Shown here in pieces: positions 54,507 to 61,323 of a DNA stretch of 64,000 bases (position 1 is the stretch's first letter; every line of letters starts with the position of its first letter). Both the position numbers and the translations under genes were made by a program. The notes under the pieces are model-generated. The model searched no databases and had not been told where the DNA came from. It saw only the letters and a program-made list of their open reading frames with translations. Source of the DNA: Flavobacterium chryseum (GTDB lineage: Bacteria > Bacteroidota > Bacteroidia > Flavobacteriales > Flavobacteriaceae); assembly GCF_004362015.1 (NCBI RefSeq), contig NZ_SNWW01000008.1, positions 1 through 64,000 on the forward strand, in the 5' to 3' direction.

Positions 54507-54520
54507 ACCCAAATAAAACG

Positions 54521-55162
54521 ATGCAAAATTCATTAAAAAACATCTTTCCAAATTTCTCTAAAGAACTCATTTCAACTATTGAAGAAAACGGAACCCTGCA
54601 ACACTTTGAGGCCGGAACTATTTTAATGCGAACCGGACAATATATTAAAAACACGGTTTTGATTACCAAAGGAAAAATCAAGATTTATCGTGAAGGCGAG
54701 GATGGCGGAGAATTTTTAATGTATTATTTGCAACCGGGACAGGCCTGCGCGATTTCGATGATTTGCACTGCCAAAAGCGAAAAAAGCCAAATTATGGCCA
54801 AAGTAGTCGAAGATGTTTCAGTCATGATGATTCCGCTCCAAATGATGGACAAATGGATGATGGAGCACAGATCCTGGTACGAGTTTGTAATTGAAACCTA
54901 TCGAAGCCGTTTTGAAGAAGTTCTCGAAGTGGTCGATAATATTGCTTTCCGTTCTATGGATGAACGTTTAGAATTTTATCTTAAAAGACATTCAGAAGCG
55001 TGCGGATGTCAGGAAGTGAAACTTTCACATCAGGAAATTGCAACAGAACTAAATACGTCCCGAGAAGTGGTTTCAAGATTACTCAAAAAAATGGAACAGA
55101 GAGGTTTAGTGAAACTGAATAGAAACCAAATAGAATTATTAAACACTAATTTTACAAATTAA
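54521..55162 (+). CDS. Crp/Fnr family transcriptional regulator
   Basis: This 213-aa regulator begins at the ATG at 54521 (MQNSLKNIFPNF); the frame extends 45 codons upstream through a palindromic repeat and a promoter box, so the longer form is rejected. An N-terminal cyclic-nucleotide-binding-type sensor domain (GTILMRTGQYIKNTVLITKG; YLQPGQACAISMICTAKSEK) is followed by a dimer helix and a helix-turn-helix (LSHQEIATELNTSREVVSRLL). Four Cys residues (CAISMIC and ACGCQE) could serve redox or sulfur sensing; no N-terminal FNR iron-sulfur cluster pattern is present. The last codons lie in the end of a 251-bp repeat. It probably activates the sulfur genes via GTGA-N6-TTAC sites. Confidence 0.92.
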   Translation: MQNSLKNIFPNFSKELISTIEENGTLQHFEAGTILMRTGQYIKNTVLITKGKIKIYREGEDGGEFLMYYLQPGQACAISMICTAKSEKSQIMAKVVEDVSVMMIPLQMMDKWMMEHRSWYEFVIETYRSRFEEVLEVVDNIAFRSMDERLEFYLKRHSEACGCQEVKLSHQEIATELNTSREVVSRLLKKMEQRGLVKLNRNQIELLNTNFTN

Positions 55163-55386
55163 CACGAAAAATTTAAACACATAGAAACATAGATTTTATA
55201 GTTTAAAAAAAGATAATTAAGATAACTTGTTATCACACATAGCTATGTGAATTCATGCAAGTAAAACGCCTTTTAAAAATTTAAAAAGTTATGTTTCTAT
55301 GTGTTAAAAATTTATCCTCTAAAGAATAATCTTTTTAATCTGTGGCAAAAACATTCATGTTAATTCGTGAAATTAGTGTTTAATAA
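55136..55386. mobile_element. MITE-like element with 28-bp terminal inverted repeats
   Basis: The ends 55136-55163 and 55359-55386 are inverted copies matching at 26 of 28 positions (starting TTATTAAACACTAATTT). A second, inner inverted pair of ACACATAGAAACATA sequences lies at about 55177-55192 and 55289-55305, and CACATAGCTATGTG near 55235 is itself a palindrome. Non-coding. It contains the last nine codons of the Crp/Fnr gene and ends eight bases before the operator of the next gene. Confidence 0.6.
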
Positions 55387-55393
55387 ATCCTAT

Positions 55394-55437
55394 GTGATAA
55401 ATGTTACTGTGAATCTCTTTTTAACGAAGCACCTTTG
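55394..55437 (+). promoter_or_regulatory. CRP-like operator and promoter of the TauE/SafE gene
   Basis: GTGATAAATGTTAC (55394-55407) is a GTGA-N6-TTAC site. CACCTTTG (55430-55437) resembles the TAnnTTTG box with a poor first base, as is usual for activator-dependent promoters. The operator centre is 36.5 bases upstream of the box end, about -41.5 from the expected start point. The same arrangement occurs at 61253-61296. Confidence 0.65.
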
Positions 55438-55453
55438 TACAAACTAAACAGCA

Positions 55454-56239
55454 ATGGAATATATAGGATATTTTGCTTCGATCATTATCGGGATTTCGCT
55501 TGGCTTAATTGGCGGAGGCGGCTCGATATTAACTATTCCTATTTTGGTATATTTATTTAAAGTAAATCCCGAACAGGCAACATCTTATTCTTTATTTATT
55601 GTGGGATTGACTGCATTATTCGGAAGTTACAGTCATTATAAAATGGGAAATTTAAAGCTGAAATCGGCATTGTATTTTGCGATTCCGTCTGTAATTTCAA
55701 TTTTGATTATTCGCGAAGTTATTTTTCCTCAAATTGCTTCAACCTTATTTTCAATCTCTTCCTATTCTGTTTCAAAAGATTTTCTGATTATGATTGTCTT
55801 TTCGGTTTTAATGATTACCGCAGCAATTTCAATGATTCGCAAAAACAAACCCAAAATAAAAAGTGCCGAAACCAATTATCTTCAATTAAGTTTTATAGGT
55901 TTCGTTGTCGGAATCATAACCGGATTTTTGGGTGCAGGCGGCGGATTTTTAATTATTCCTGCTCTGCTATTTTTCGCCAATTTACCAATGAAACAAGCCG
56001 TTGGAACTTCATTATTAATCATCACCATAAATTCATCCATAGGTTTTGGAGGTGATTTATACATCGGAACTCCGATAAATTATCCTTTTTTATTAAGTGT
56101 TTCTGCAATGGCACTTATCGGAATGATCATTGGAAGCCAGCTTTCTAAAAAAATTGATGGTGCCAGATTAAAACCTATTTTCGGATGGTTTGTGTTAGTA
56201 ATGGGATTTTATATTATTACAAAAGAGGTTTTGTTTTAG
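55454..56239 (+). CDS. TauE/SafE family (TSUP) sulfite/sulfur exporter
   Basis: This 261-aa inner-membrane protein has about eight membrane segments arranged as two related halves, each with a glycine-rich motif: LGLIGGGGSILTIPILVYLF near residues 18-37 and GFLGAGGGFLIIPALLFF near 157-174. TSUP proteins move sulfite, thiosulfate or organosulfonates. It lies next to a Crp/Fnr regulator and near rhodanese and persulfide dioxygenase genes, so export of sulfite formed by persulfide oxidation is likely. Confidence 0.9.
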   Translation: MEYIGYFASIIIGISLGLIGGGGSILTIPILVYLFKVNPEQATSYSLFIVGLTALFGSYSHYKMGNLKLKSALYFAIPSVISILIIREVIFPQIASTLFSISSYSVSKDFLIMIVFSVLMITAAISMIRKNKPKIKSAETNYLQLSFIGFVVGIITGFLGAGGGFLIIPALLFFANLPMKQAVGTSLLIITINSSIGFGGDLYIGTPINYPFLLSVSAMALIGMIIGSQLSKKIDGARLKPIFGWFVLVMGFYIITKEVLF

Positions 56240-56302
56240 CGTTTTAGTTTCAAGCAGATTTGGCAGATTTTTTATTTAAATTGACAAGATGAAAACTAAA
56301 AA

Positions 56303-56332
56303 AATCCGTTTATTCCTTAGAGTAAACGGATT
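56303..56332. terminator. Terminator after the TauE/SafE and membrane-protein genes
   Basis: AATCCGTTTA and TAAACGGATT arms around a ten-base loop, preceded by an A run. It lies between convergent genes and touches the stop codon of the - strand gene. Confidence 0.8.
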
Positions 56333-56774
56333 ATGTGTTTTTATTTTCTGTAATAGTTTTAGAAACAGTTGGCTTTCGATAAAACAAATACTTCAGTACC
56401 AAAGTATAAAAAGCAAAAATCGAAGCTGTTAAAGTTCCTATTACAAAAAGAAATTCAGTTTGTGTTAAAATATAGAATTTGTATGAAGCGCCAAAACCAT
56501 GCAAAAGAATTACAATGGCAATAAATATTGCCCATCGTGAAGAAAAAATAAAAGCTTTTTTAGCATTTTCCTGCCTTAACTTTCGTTCAGAACTTTCATT
56601 TGCCTGTTCAATTTCAAATCGTTTTAGCTCAATATATTCCGAATGGCTTTTCGGATCATAAGGTTTCATCAAATGATCTTCTTTTTCAGCCTCTTTGGTA
56701 ACATCAACAGGAACATTATCTATGTCGTATCCCAAAGCGCTATCGGTCAATTTTTCTGCTAAACTCTTCTCCAT
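56331..56774 (-). CDS. Two-helix membrane protein paired with a Panacea protein (possible toxin)
   Basis: This 147-aa protein has a soluble, charged N-terminal half (residues 1-75, with a probable coiled coil around ELKRFEIEQANESSERKLRQ) and two membrane segments at about 79-101 (AIFIAIVILLHGFGASYKFY) and 106-128. No family is recognised. Its ATG shares one base with the stop of the preceding Panacea gene (TAATG), so the two are translated together. Panacea antitoxins neutralise many unrelated toxins, including membrane-active ones, which makes this a candidate toxin; direct evidence is lacking. Confidence 0.7.
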   Translation of the reverse strand: MEKSLAEKLTDSALGYDIDNVPVDVTKEAEKEDHLMKPYDPKSHSEYIELKRFEIEQANESSERKLRQENAKKAFIFSSRWAIFIAIVILLHGFGASYKFYILTQTEFLFVIGTLTASIFAFYTLVLKYLFYRKPTVSKTITENKNT

Positions 56775-57223
56775 TACTTTTTCAATTTTTCTTTGTAGTA
56801 ATCTTTTATAATACTATTTTCGATTACAGTATCATAAGTACCGTCCCAGGTTTGCGACCACGGACTTCCTTCTTCGTGTGTTATGGCAGAAAGTTGCAAT
56901 CCGGATAAGTTCTTATAATTGTTCCAAATTTTCTTTAAGAACTCCTTATCTTCTTCCTTAATCGGATTTTTAGCAGAAATACTCAATAGAAAAGGATCGA
57001 CATTATCTTTCCCAAACATTCGTATTGCATAATATAAATCCGGAATAACCGATCCGTATTTCCAAGCCTGCACCTGATTTTCAAAAAGCGGATTTCCGGT
57101 AATTCCCAAGTACCATCCATGCGAAATATAAGTCAATTTCAGCAGTTTCATTGGGTCTAAACCCTGTCCTTCTTCCTTTGCTAAATCTATGAAATACTTT
57201 GCGATATCGAAACAATTGTACAT
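56774..57223 (-). CDS. Panacea domain protein (DUF4065, SocA/PanA-like antitoxin)
   Basis: This 149-aa protein matches the Panacea (DUF4065) pattern: FDIAKYFIDLAKEEGQGLDP, then MKLLKLTYISHGWYLGITG (residues 25-43), QAWKYGSVIPDLYYAIR and the C-terminal LSAITHEEGSPW. Such proteins are antitoxins, some of which act with proteases as SocA does. It is the first gene of a pair and overlaps the next by one base. Antitoxin-first order is typical for type II systems. Confidence 0.85.
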   Translation of the reverse strand: MYNCFDIAKYFIDLAKEEGQGLDPMKLLKLTYISHGWYLGITGNPLFENQVQAWKYGSVIPDLYYAIRMFGKDNVDPFLLSISAKNPIKEEDKEFLKKIWNNYKNLSGLQLSAITHEEGSPWSQTWDGTYDTVIENSIIKDYYKEKLKK

Positions 57224-57390
57224 ATAATTAAGTTTAAATTGTTCTTAGTTATAACAAAACTACTAAAAACTAAATCAATTACAATATTTGTAAGGATATT
57301 ATCAAAAATGACGTCAGAATTTCTTAATATAAAAGTAATAATTCAAAGAATATTTTGGTCTAAAATATTAATTAACAAACTAGTAAAATT

Positions 57391-57516
57391 ATGGGTTATA
57401 AATTTGGGCGTTCCTCCGGTCGGGCTATCCGCTATATCTTTTTTATGGCAGAAAAAGCCATAAAAAAGGATACCGCTCCTATCCCTAACGCAAAATTGGG
57501 TAACAAGAAGCTTTAG
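57391..57516 (+). repeat. Conserved GGTCGGGCTATCCGCTATAT element with nested hairpin
   Basis: The core 57406-57491 (GGGCGTTCCTCC...ATCCCTAACGC) resembles a sequence that recurs in Bacteroidota genomes; its middle is a hairpin TTTTTTATGGC / GCCATAAAAAA at 57439-57467. It also opens a 41-codon frame beginning MGYKFGRSSGRAIRYIFF, which is probably incidental. It may be a mobile palindromic unit or a small structured RNA. 57224-57390 shows nothing else. Confidence 0.5.
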
Positions 57517-57562
57517 TTTTCAAAATCTCCTGTAAGGTTACTTAAGTGTCGATATACTACAT

Positions 57563-57623
57563 GAGATTGCTTCGTTCCTCGCAAGGACATACGCTGAGTC
57601 ATTGCGAGGAACGAAGCAACCAC
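57563..57623. repeat. Inverted repeat with GATTGCTTCGTTCCTCGCAA arms
   Basis: Arms 57563-57584 and 57602-57623 are nearly perfect inverted copies around a 17-base spacer. This type, with TTGCGAGGAACGAAGCAA, is a common dispersed bacterial repeat. Confidence 0.85.
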
Positions 57624-57638
57624 ACTTGCAAATTAAAA

Positions 57639-57662
57639 AGCCGTTGGTAAAAACCAACGGCT
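57639..57662 (-). terminator. Terminator of the cydAB operon
   Basis: AGCCGTTGG-TAAAAA-CCAACGGCT, with a T run on the - strand after it. It lies 51 bases past the cydB stop. Confidence 0.85.
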
Positions 57663-57712
57663 ATTCATATAATCAATTCGTGAAAATTCGTGTAATTCGT
57701 GGCAAAAAAACT

Positions 57713-58789
57713 TTAATGCTCCCCATACCCAACCTCATCCATTTTCCCGCTAAAAACGCGATACTGAATAATAAAATAAATAATCACTAGAAACAAAGCG
57801 ATAAAAAACCAACTCATTCCGGCATTTAATCCGTATTCGCCGGCAGCTGTATTATAAATGGTTAAGGACGGATTTACTTTATTAGTCGAAGGCAAAACAT
57901 TCGGGAAAATCGAAACGGCTGTTGAAGCAAATCCTCCCACTAAAAATAAAGTGGAAAACAGAAATCCCATTCCGTCTTTTTGGTACGAACGTACTTTGAA
58001 CAAACCTAAAATTCCAACAAAAGTCATGATAGGAAAAAACCAAAGAATTGGATTTTCTACAAAATTATGAAATGGTTCCGCCTCAATAAAATGCCAGATT
58101 TGCAGCGAGATAACAACCAAAATCAATAAAACAATATTCAGTTTAAAAACTAAATTCTTAAGCTTTGTATTTAAAGATGAATTGGTTTTAAAAATAATCC
58201 AGTTGGCACCGTGAATTGACAAAGCTACAACGCTTACAATTCCTAAAAAGAGCGTAAACCAATCTATAATTCCCAATTCGTTGGCTTGCGGACTAAAAGT
58301 AGGATTCCATAAAGGCAAAAAGAAAAAATGCGCTTCTTGTGTTGAAACGCTGTTGGTTACCATTCCGAGATTTACACCGCGAACAATATTTCCTAAAGCA
58401 ATTCCGAAGAACAAAGCCAAAAGCAAACTTGCGATTCCGAAAGCTTTGTCCCAAATTACTTCCCACATTGGATGGTGCACTTGTCCGCGCATTTCTAGAC
58501 CAATCGCGCGGAAAATCAAAAGCCATAAAATCATGATTAAAGGCAAATAAAATCCGCTGAAAGAAGAAGCATATAAAGTAGGGAAAGCGAAAAACAAAAC
58601 GCCACCGGCAGCAATTATCCAAACTTCATTGGCATCCCAAAACGGACCAATGGCATTTGTAATTGCTTTTTTATCTTTCTCTTCTTTAGCCAGAAATAAA
58701 TGAATAATTCCTGCGCCAAAATCGTAACCGTCTAATACAATATAAACAGCCAGAATTCCCATTAAAACTACGTACCAAAAAAATTCCAT
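57713..58789 (-). CDS. cydB: Cytochrome bd ubiquinol/menaquinol oxidase subunit II
   Basis: This 358-aa inner-membrane subunit of cytochrome bd oxidase has about nine helices. The start FFWYVVLMGILAVYIVLDGYDFGAG is the family signature, followed by GPFWDANEVWIIAAGGVLFF near residue 47. The subunit stabilises the heme sites of CydA. It begins two bases after the cydA stop. Together they reduce oxygen to water at low oxygen tension and resist sulfide, which fits the sulfur neighbours. Confidence 0.95.
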   Translation of the reverse strand: MEFFWYVVLMGILAVYIVLDGYDFGAGIIHLFLAKEEKDKKAITNAIGPFWDANEVWIIAAGGVLFFAFPTLYASSFSGFYLPLIMILWLLIFRAIGLEMRGQVHHPMWEVIWDKAFGIASLLLALFFGIALGNIVRGVNLGMVTNSVSTQEAHFFFLPLWNPTFSPQANELGIIDWFTLFLGIVSVVALSIHGANWIIFKTNSSLNTKLKNLVFKLNIVLLILVVISLQIWHFIEAEPFHNFVENPILWFFPIMTFVGILGLFKVRSYQKDGMGFLFSTLFLVGGFASTAVSIFPNVLPSTNKVNPSLTIYNTAAGEYGLNAGMSWFFIALFLVIIYFIIQYRVFSGKMDEVGYGEH

Positions 58790-58791
58790 AT

Positions 58792-60138
58792 TTATATTTT
58801 TTCTGTTGAAAGTTCCACATGAAGAGGTCCTTTATTTATAATTTTTCCAACCAAAAGCAAAAACAACATTCCCAGTAAAAGATACAATCCTATAAATCCC
58901 AGTAAAGTAAACAAAGTATTTCCCGATGAAACAGTTGGCGATGCTCCCGCTGATGTTCGCATTAAATTGTAAACCAGCCACGGCTGTCTTCCTAATTCGG
59001 CACAATACCAACCTGTAGTATTAGCGATATACGGAAATGGCATCATAAAAAGCAGCGACCATAAAACCCATTTGGTTTGATATAATTTCTTTCTGATCAA
59101 CTGAAAAACAGCAAAAGCCATTAAACCAATAAACACAGTTCCGAGTCCGACCATAATATGATACGCATAATACAATCCGGAGATATTGGTTGGATGTAAA
59201 TCTTCTTCGAACTGGTCTAAACCTTTTACTTCCCTGTCCCAACTTCCATAAGTTAAGAAACTTAGAATATTTGGAACCGCAATTTTATTATCCAGTTTTT
59301 TATCTTTTACATCGGGCTGACCAATTAAAACAATTTCAGAACCTTTCTTTTCGGTATGAAAAATTCCTTCCATAGCAGCGAAAGTTACGGGTTGGTATTT
59401 CACGACATTTTTAGCCAGTAAATCTCCCGTTGGAACTGCAACAATTACACAAGAAATCAATCCGAAGATTACACCTGTTTTTACAAACAACCTCCCGAAA
59501 GAAACATTTTTCTGACTCAAAATATAAAATGCGCCAATTCCTGCCACAACAAATGAACTTGTTACCACAGAAGCTGCCTGATTGTGTAAATAAGAGGGCC
59601 ACAACCACGGATTTAGAAATAAAGCTTTAAAATTCGTCAATACAAATTTTCCGTTTTGAAGTATTTCATAACCTACGGGATTCTGCATCCAGGAATGTGT
59701 CGCAATAATTAAATATCCACTCGCAAAGGAACCAATCCAAATGAGCAATCCGGTTACAAAATGCCATTTATGCCCAATGAGTTTTTCTCCAAATAAAAAG
59801 ATTCCAAGAAATGAAGATTCTAAGAAAAAGGAGAACATTCCTTCCATTGCTAATGTCTGACCGATAATTCCGCCGGTTAATTCAGAAAATTTAGCCCAGT
59901 TGGTTCCAAATTGAAATTCCATCGGAATTCCGGTTACAACGCCCATTGCAAAATTCAGAGCGAAGATTTTCATCCAGAAATGCGTGGCGTGATTGTATTG
60001 TTCGTCTTTTGTTCTGAGGTATTTCCACTTAAAATAAACAATGATCAGCGAAAGACCCATTGTAAGTTGCGGAAAAAGATAGTGAAAGGTAATTGTGAAG
60101 GCAAATTGCATTCGGTCATAAAAAAGCATTTCTTCCAT
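58792..60138 (-). CDS. cydA: Cytochrome bd oxidase subunit I
   Basis: This 448-aa inner-membrane subunit carries hemes b558, b595 and d. The heme ligand His19 (TITFHYLFPQLTMGL), the quinol-loop region and GWYCAELGRQPWLVYNLMRT at about residue 388 are standard, as is IGQTLAMEGMFSFFLESSFL near 90 with its Glu residues. The quinol loop is of the short type. First gene of the operon. Confidence 0.95.
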   Translation of the reverse strand: MEEMLFYDRMQFAFTITFHYLFPQLTMGLSLIIVYFKWKYLRTKDEQYNHATHFWMKIFALNFAMGVVTGIPMEFQFGTNWAKFSELTGGIIGQTLAMEGMFSFFLESSFLGIFLFGEKLIGHKWHFVTGLLIWIGSFASGYLIIATHSWMQNPVGYEILQNGKFVLTNFKALFLNPWLWPSYLHNQAASVVTSSFVVAGIGAFYILSQKNVSFGRLFVKTGVIFGLISCVIVAVPTGDLLAKNVVKYQPVTFAAMEGIFHTEKKGSEIVLIGQPDVKDKKLDNKIAVPNILSFLTYGSWDREVKGLDQFEEDLHPTNISGLYYAYHIMVGLGTVFIGLMAFAVFQLIRKKLYQTKWVLWSLLFMMPFPYIANTTGWYCAELGRQPWLVYNLMRTSAGASPTVSSGNTLFTLLGFIGLYLLLGMLFLLLVGKIINKGPLHVELSTEKI

Positions 60139-60164
60139 AGTGGTATTTTATTTATGAAGTCCCA

Positions 60165-60172
60165 CAAATTTA
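60165..60172 (-). promoter_or_regulatory. Promoter box of cydA
   Basis: TAAATTTG on the - strand fits TAnnTTTG, 26 bases before the cydA start codon. No GTGA-N6-TTAC site was found at the matching upstream position. Confidence 0.5.
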
Positions 60173-60265
60173 CCCATTAAAACCCGAAATTCCTGCCTGA
60201 AAAAAAACTTTATGAGCTGATATTTGTTAAACTTTTCAACAATTCATTTTGTATTTGCAGTACGT

Positions 60266-60371
60266 TTGTCATTTCGACCGGAGGGAGAAATCGCACTAGA
60301 AACTCCATAAACAAAATCGCTAATCTTTGTCGATTATCGCGTGTGATTTCTCCCTTTGGTCGAAATGACAA
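60266..60371. repeat. Palindromic repeat with 31-bp arms between cydA and the HD gene
   Basis: Arms 60266-60296 (TTGTCATTTCGACCGGAGGG...) and 60341-60371 match over 28 of 31 positions, with a 44-base spacer. It belongs to a dispersed GTCATTTCGACCGGAG-type repeat. Confidence 0.85.
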
Positions 60372-60393
60372 GATTACGTATAAAAAAAAATCT

Positions 60394-60987
60394 CTACTCG
60401 TTTTTCAAAATCCCTTTTGCTACACTTTCATTAATTAAACCTTCTGCATAATTCCATAACGTTTTTGAACCTTCTTTTATAACGCTCTTTTTTTCGTAAA
60501 CCTTTTTATAGCTTACGTCAAATTCTTTCCATACTCCTCCATTATTAGACGTGTTTTGCAATAAAGGTTCTAATCTGTCCATCGATTTGGCAAACTTTGC
60601 TTCGTTGGTTTCGCCGGCTTCAAATTCTTCCCAAATAGAAATCATTTCATCGGCTTGTTTTTCAGGAAGTAAACCAAAAATACGATTAGCAGCCAATCGT
60701 TCTTCATCGGTATTATCATGATTTTTTTGTGTATCATACATGAAAACATCTCCGGCATCAATTTCTACAATATCGTGTATCAAAACCATTTTCACGACTT
60801 TCAAAATATCAATAGGCTCATCTGAATGTTCTGCCAACACAATCGCCATTAAAGCCAAATGCCAACTGTGTTCAGCATCATTTTCATTTCGATCGCTATT
60901 AAACAGCTTTGTTTTTCGCTGAATGTATTTTACTTTATCAATCTCTTTAATAAAAGCAATTTGATTTAATAAGTCTTCTGTGTTCAT
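60394..60987 (-). CDS. HD domain-containing phosphohydrolase
   Basis: This 197-aa cytoplasmic protein has the HD metal site: His40 (NDAEHSW), His71-Asp72 (LIHDIVEIDAGD) and a later Asp. It is like the 5'-nucleotidase/YfbR group of small HD proteins (HD_3 type), which dephosphorylate deoxynucleoside monophosphates. Substrate not established. Solitary, with repeats on both sides. Confidence 0.88.
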   Translation of the reverse strand: MNTEDLLNQIAFIKEIDKVKYIQRKTKLFNSDRNENDAEHSWHLALMAIVLAEHSDEPIDILKVVKMVLIHDIVEIDAGDVFMYDTQKNHDNTDEERLAANRIFGLLPEKQADEMISIWEEFEAGETNEAKFAKSMDRLEPLLQNTSNNGGVWKEFDVSYKKVYEKKSVIKEGSKTLWNYAEGLINESVAKGILKNE

Positions 60988-61030
60988 ATCAGTAGTTTTA
61001 GTCAGTTGTAAAATTACATAGAATTTTTTC

Positions 61031-61217
61031 TACCATATAAGTGATGTAAGATCATTTAACAATAAAGCAGATTACGTTCCACATTAAACTTACCTGTTCA
61101 CTTAATATAATAAAAATTCTTAAAAAAAATTTCAACACATTAAGTTATTATAAGTTCATTTTAGCACAACGTACATTACGCAACACCTTAAAATCACTTA
61201 TATCACTTACTATGGTA
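61031..61217. repeat. Two inverted ACCATATAAGT-type repeats
   Basis: The + strand copy at 61032 reads ACCATATAAGTGATGTAAG. The - strand copy ends at 61217 and reads, in complement, TACCATAGTAAGTGATATAA. They bracket 130 bases of AT-rich DNA and are relatives of the copies at 5339-5510. TAAGTTATTATAAGTTCATT at 61141 is probably a third, degenerate copy. Confidence 0.6.
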
Positions 61218-61252
61218 AAATTCCCTTTTTTTTACACAAAAATCAAATTTGT

Positions 61253-61296
61253 GTAACATTAGTCACCCATTTTAATGAAAAAGTAGGTTACCTTTG
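61253..61296 (+). promoter_or_regulatory. CRP-like operator and promoter of the persulfide dioxygenase gene
   Basis: GTAACATTAGTCAC (61253-61266), in complement GTGACTAATGTTAC, matches the TauE/SafE operator at 12 of 14 positions. TACCTTTG (61289-61296) is a full TAnnTTTG box. The centre-to-box-end distance, 36.5 bases, is the same as at 55394-55437. Confidence 0.7.
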
Positions 61297-61323
61297 TATT
61301 CCCTTATTTTTACAACACGTATC

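Noticed and set aside
54386..54520. 45-codon N-terminal extension of the Crp/Fnr gene
   Set aside because: Its TTG start lies inside the TATCTTTG promoter box and the codons pass through a palindromic repeat; family homology starts at the ATG at 54521.
57239..57463. 74-codon frame on the + strand upstream of the repeated GGTCGGGCTATCC element
   Set aside because: AT-rich with no recognisable features, and its end is inside the repeat element.
57713..60138. Control of cydAB by the same GTGA-N6-TTAC operator
   Set aside because: No such site was found at the expected distance from the cydA promoter box.
61294..61323. Ten-codon N-terminal extension of the persulfide dioxygenase
   Set aside because: The TTG start is inside the TACCTTTG promoter box; the ATG at 61324 begins the conserved sequence.
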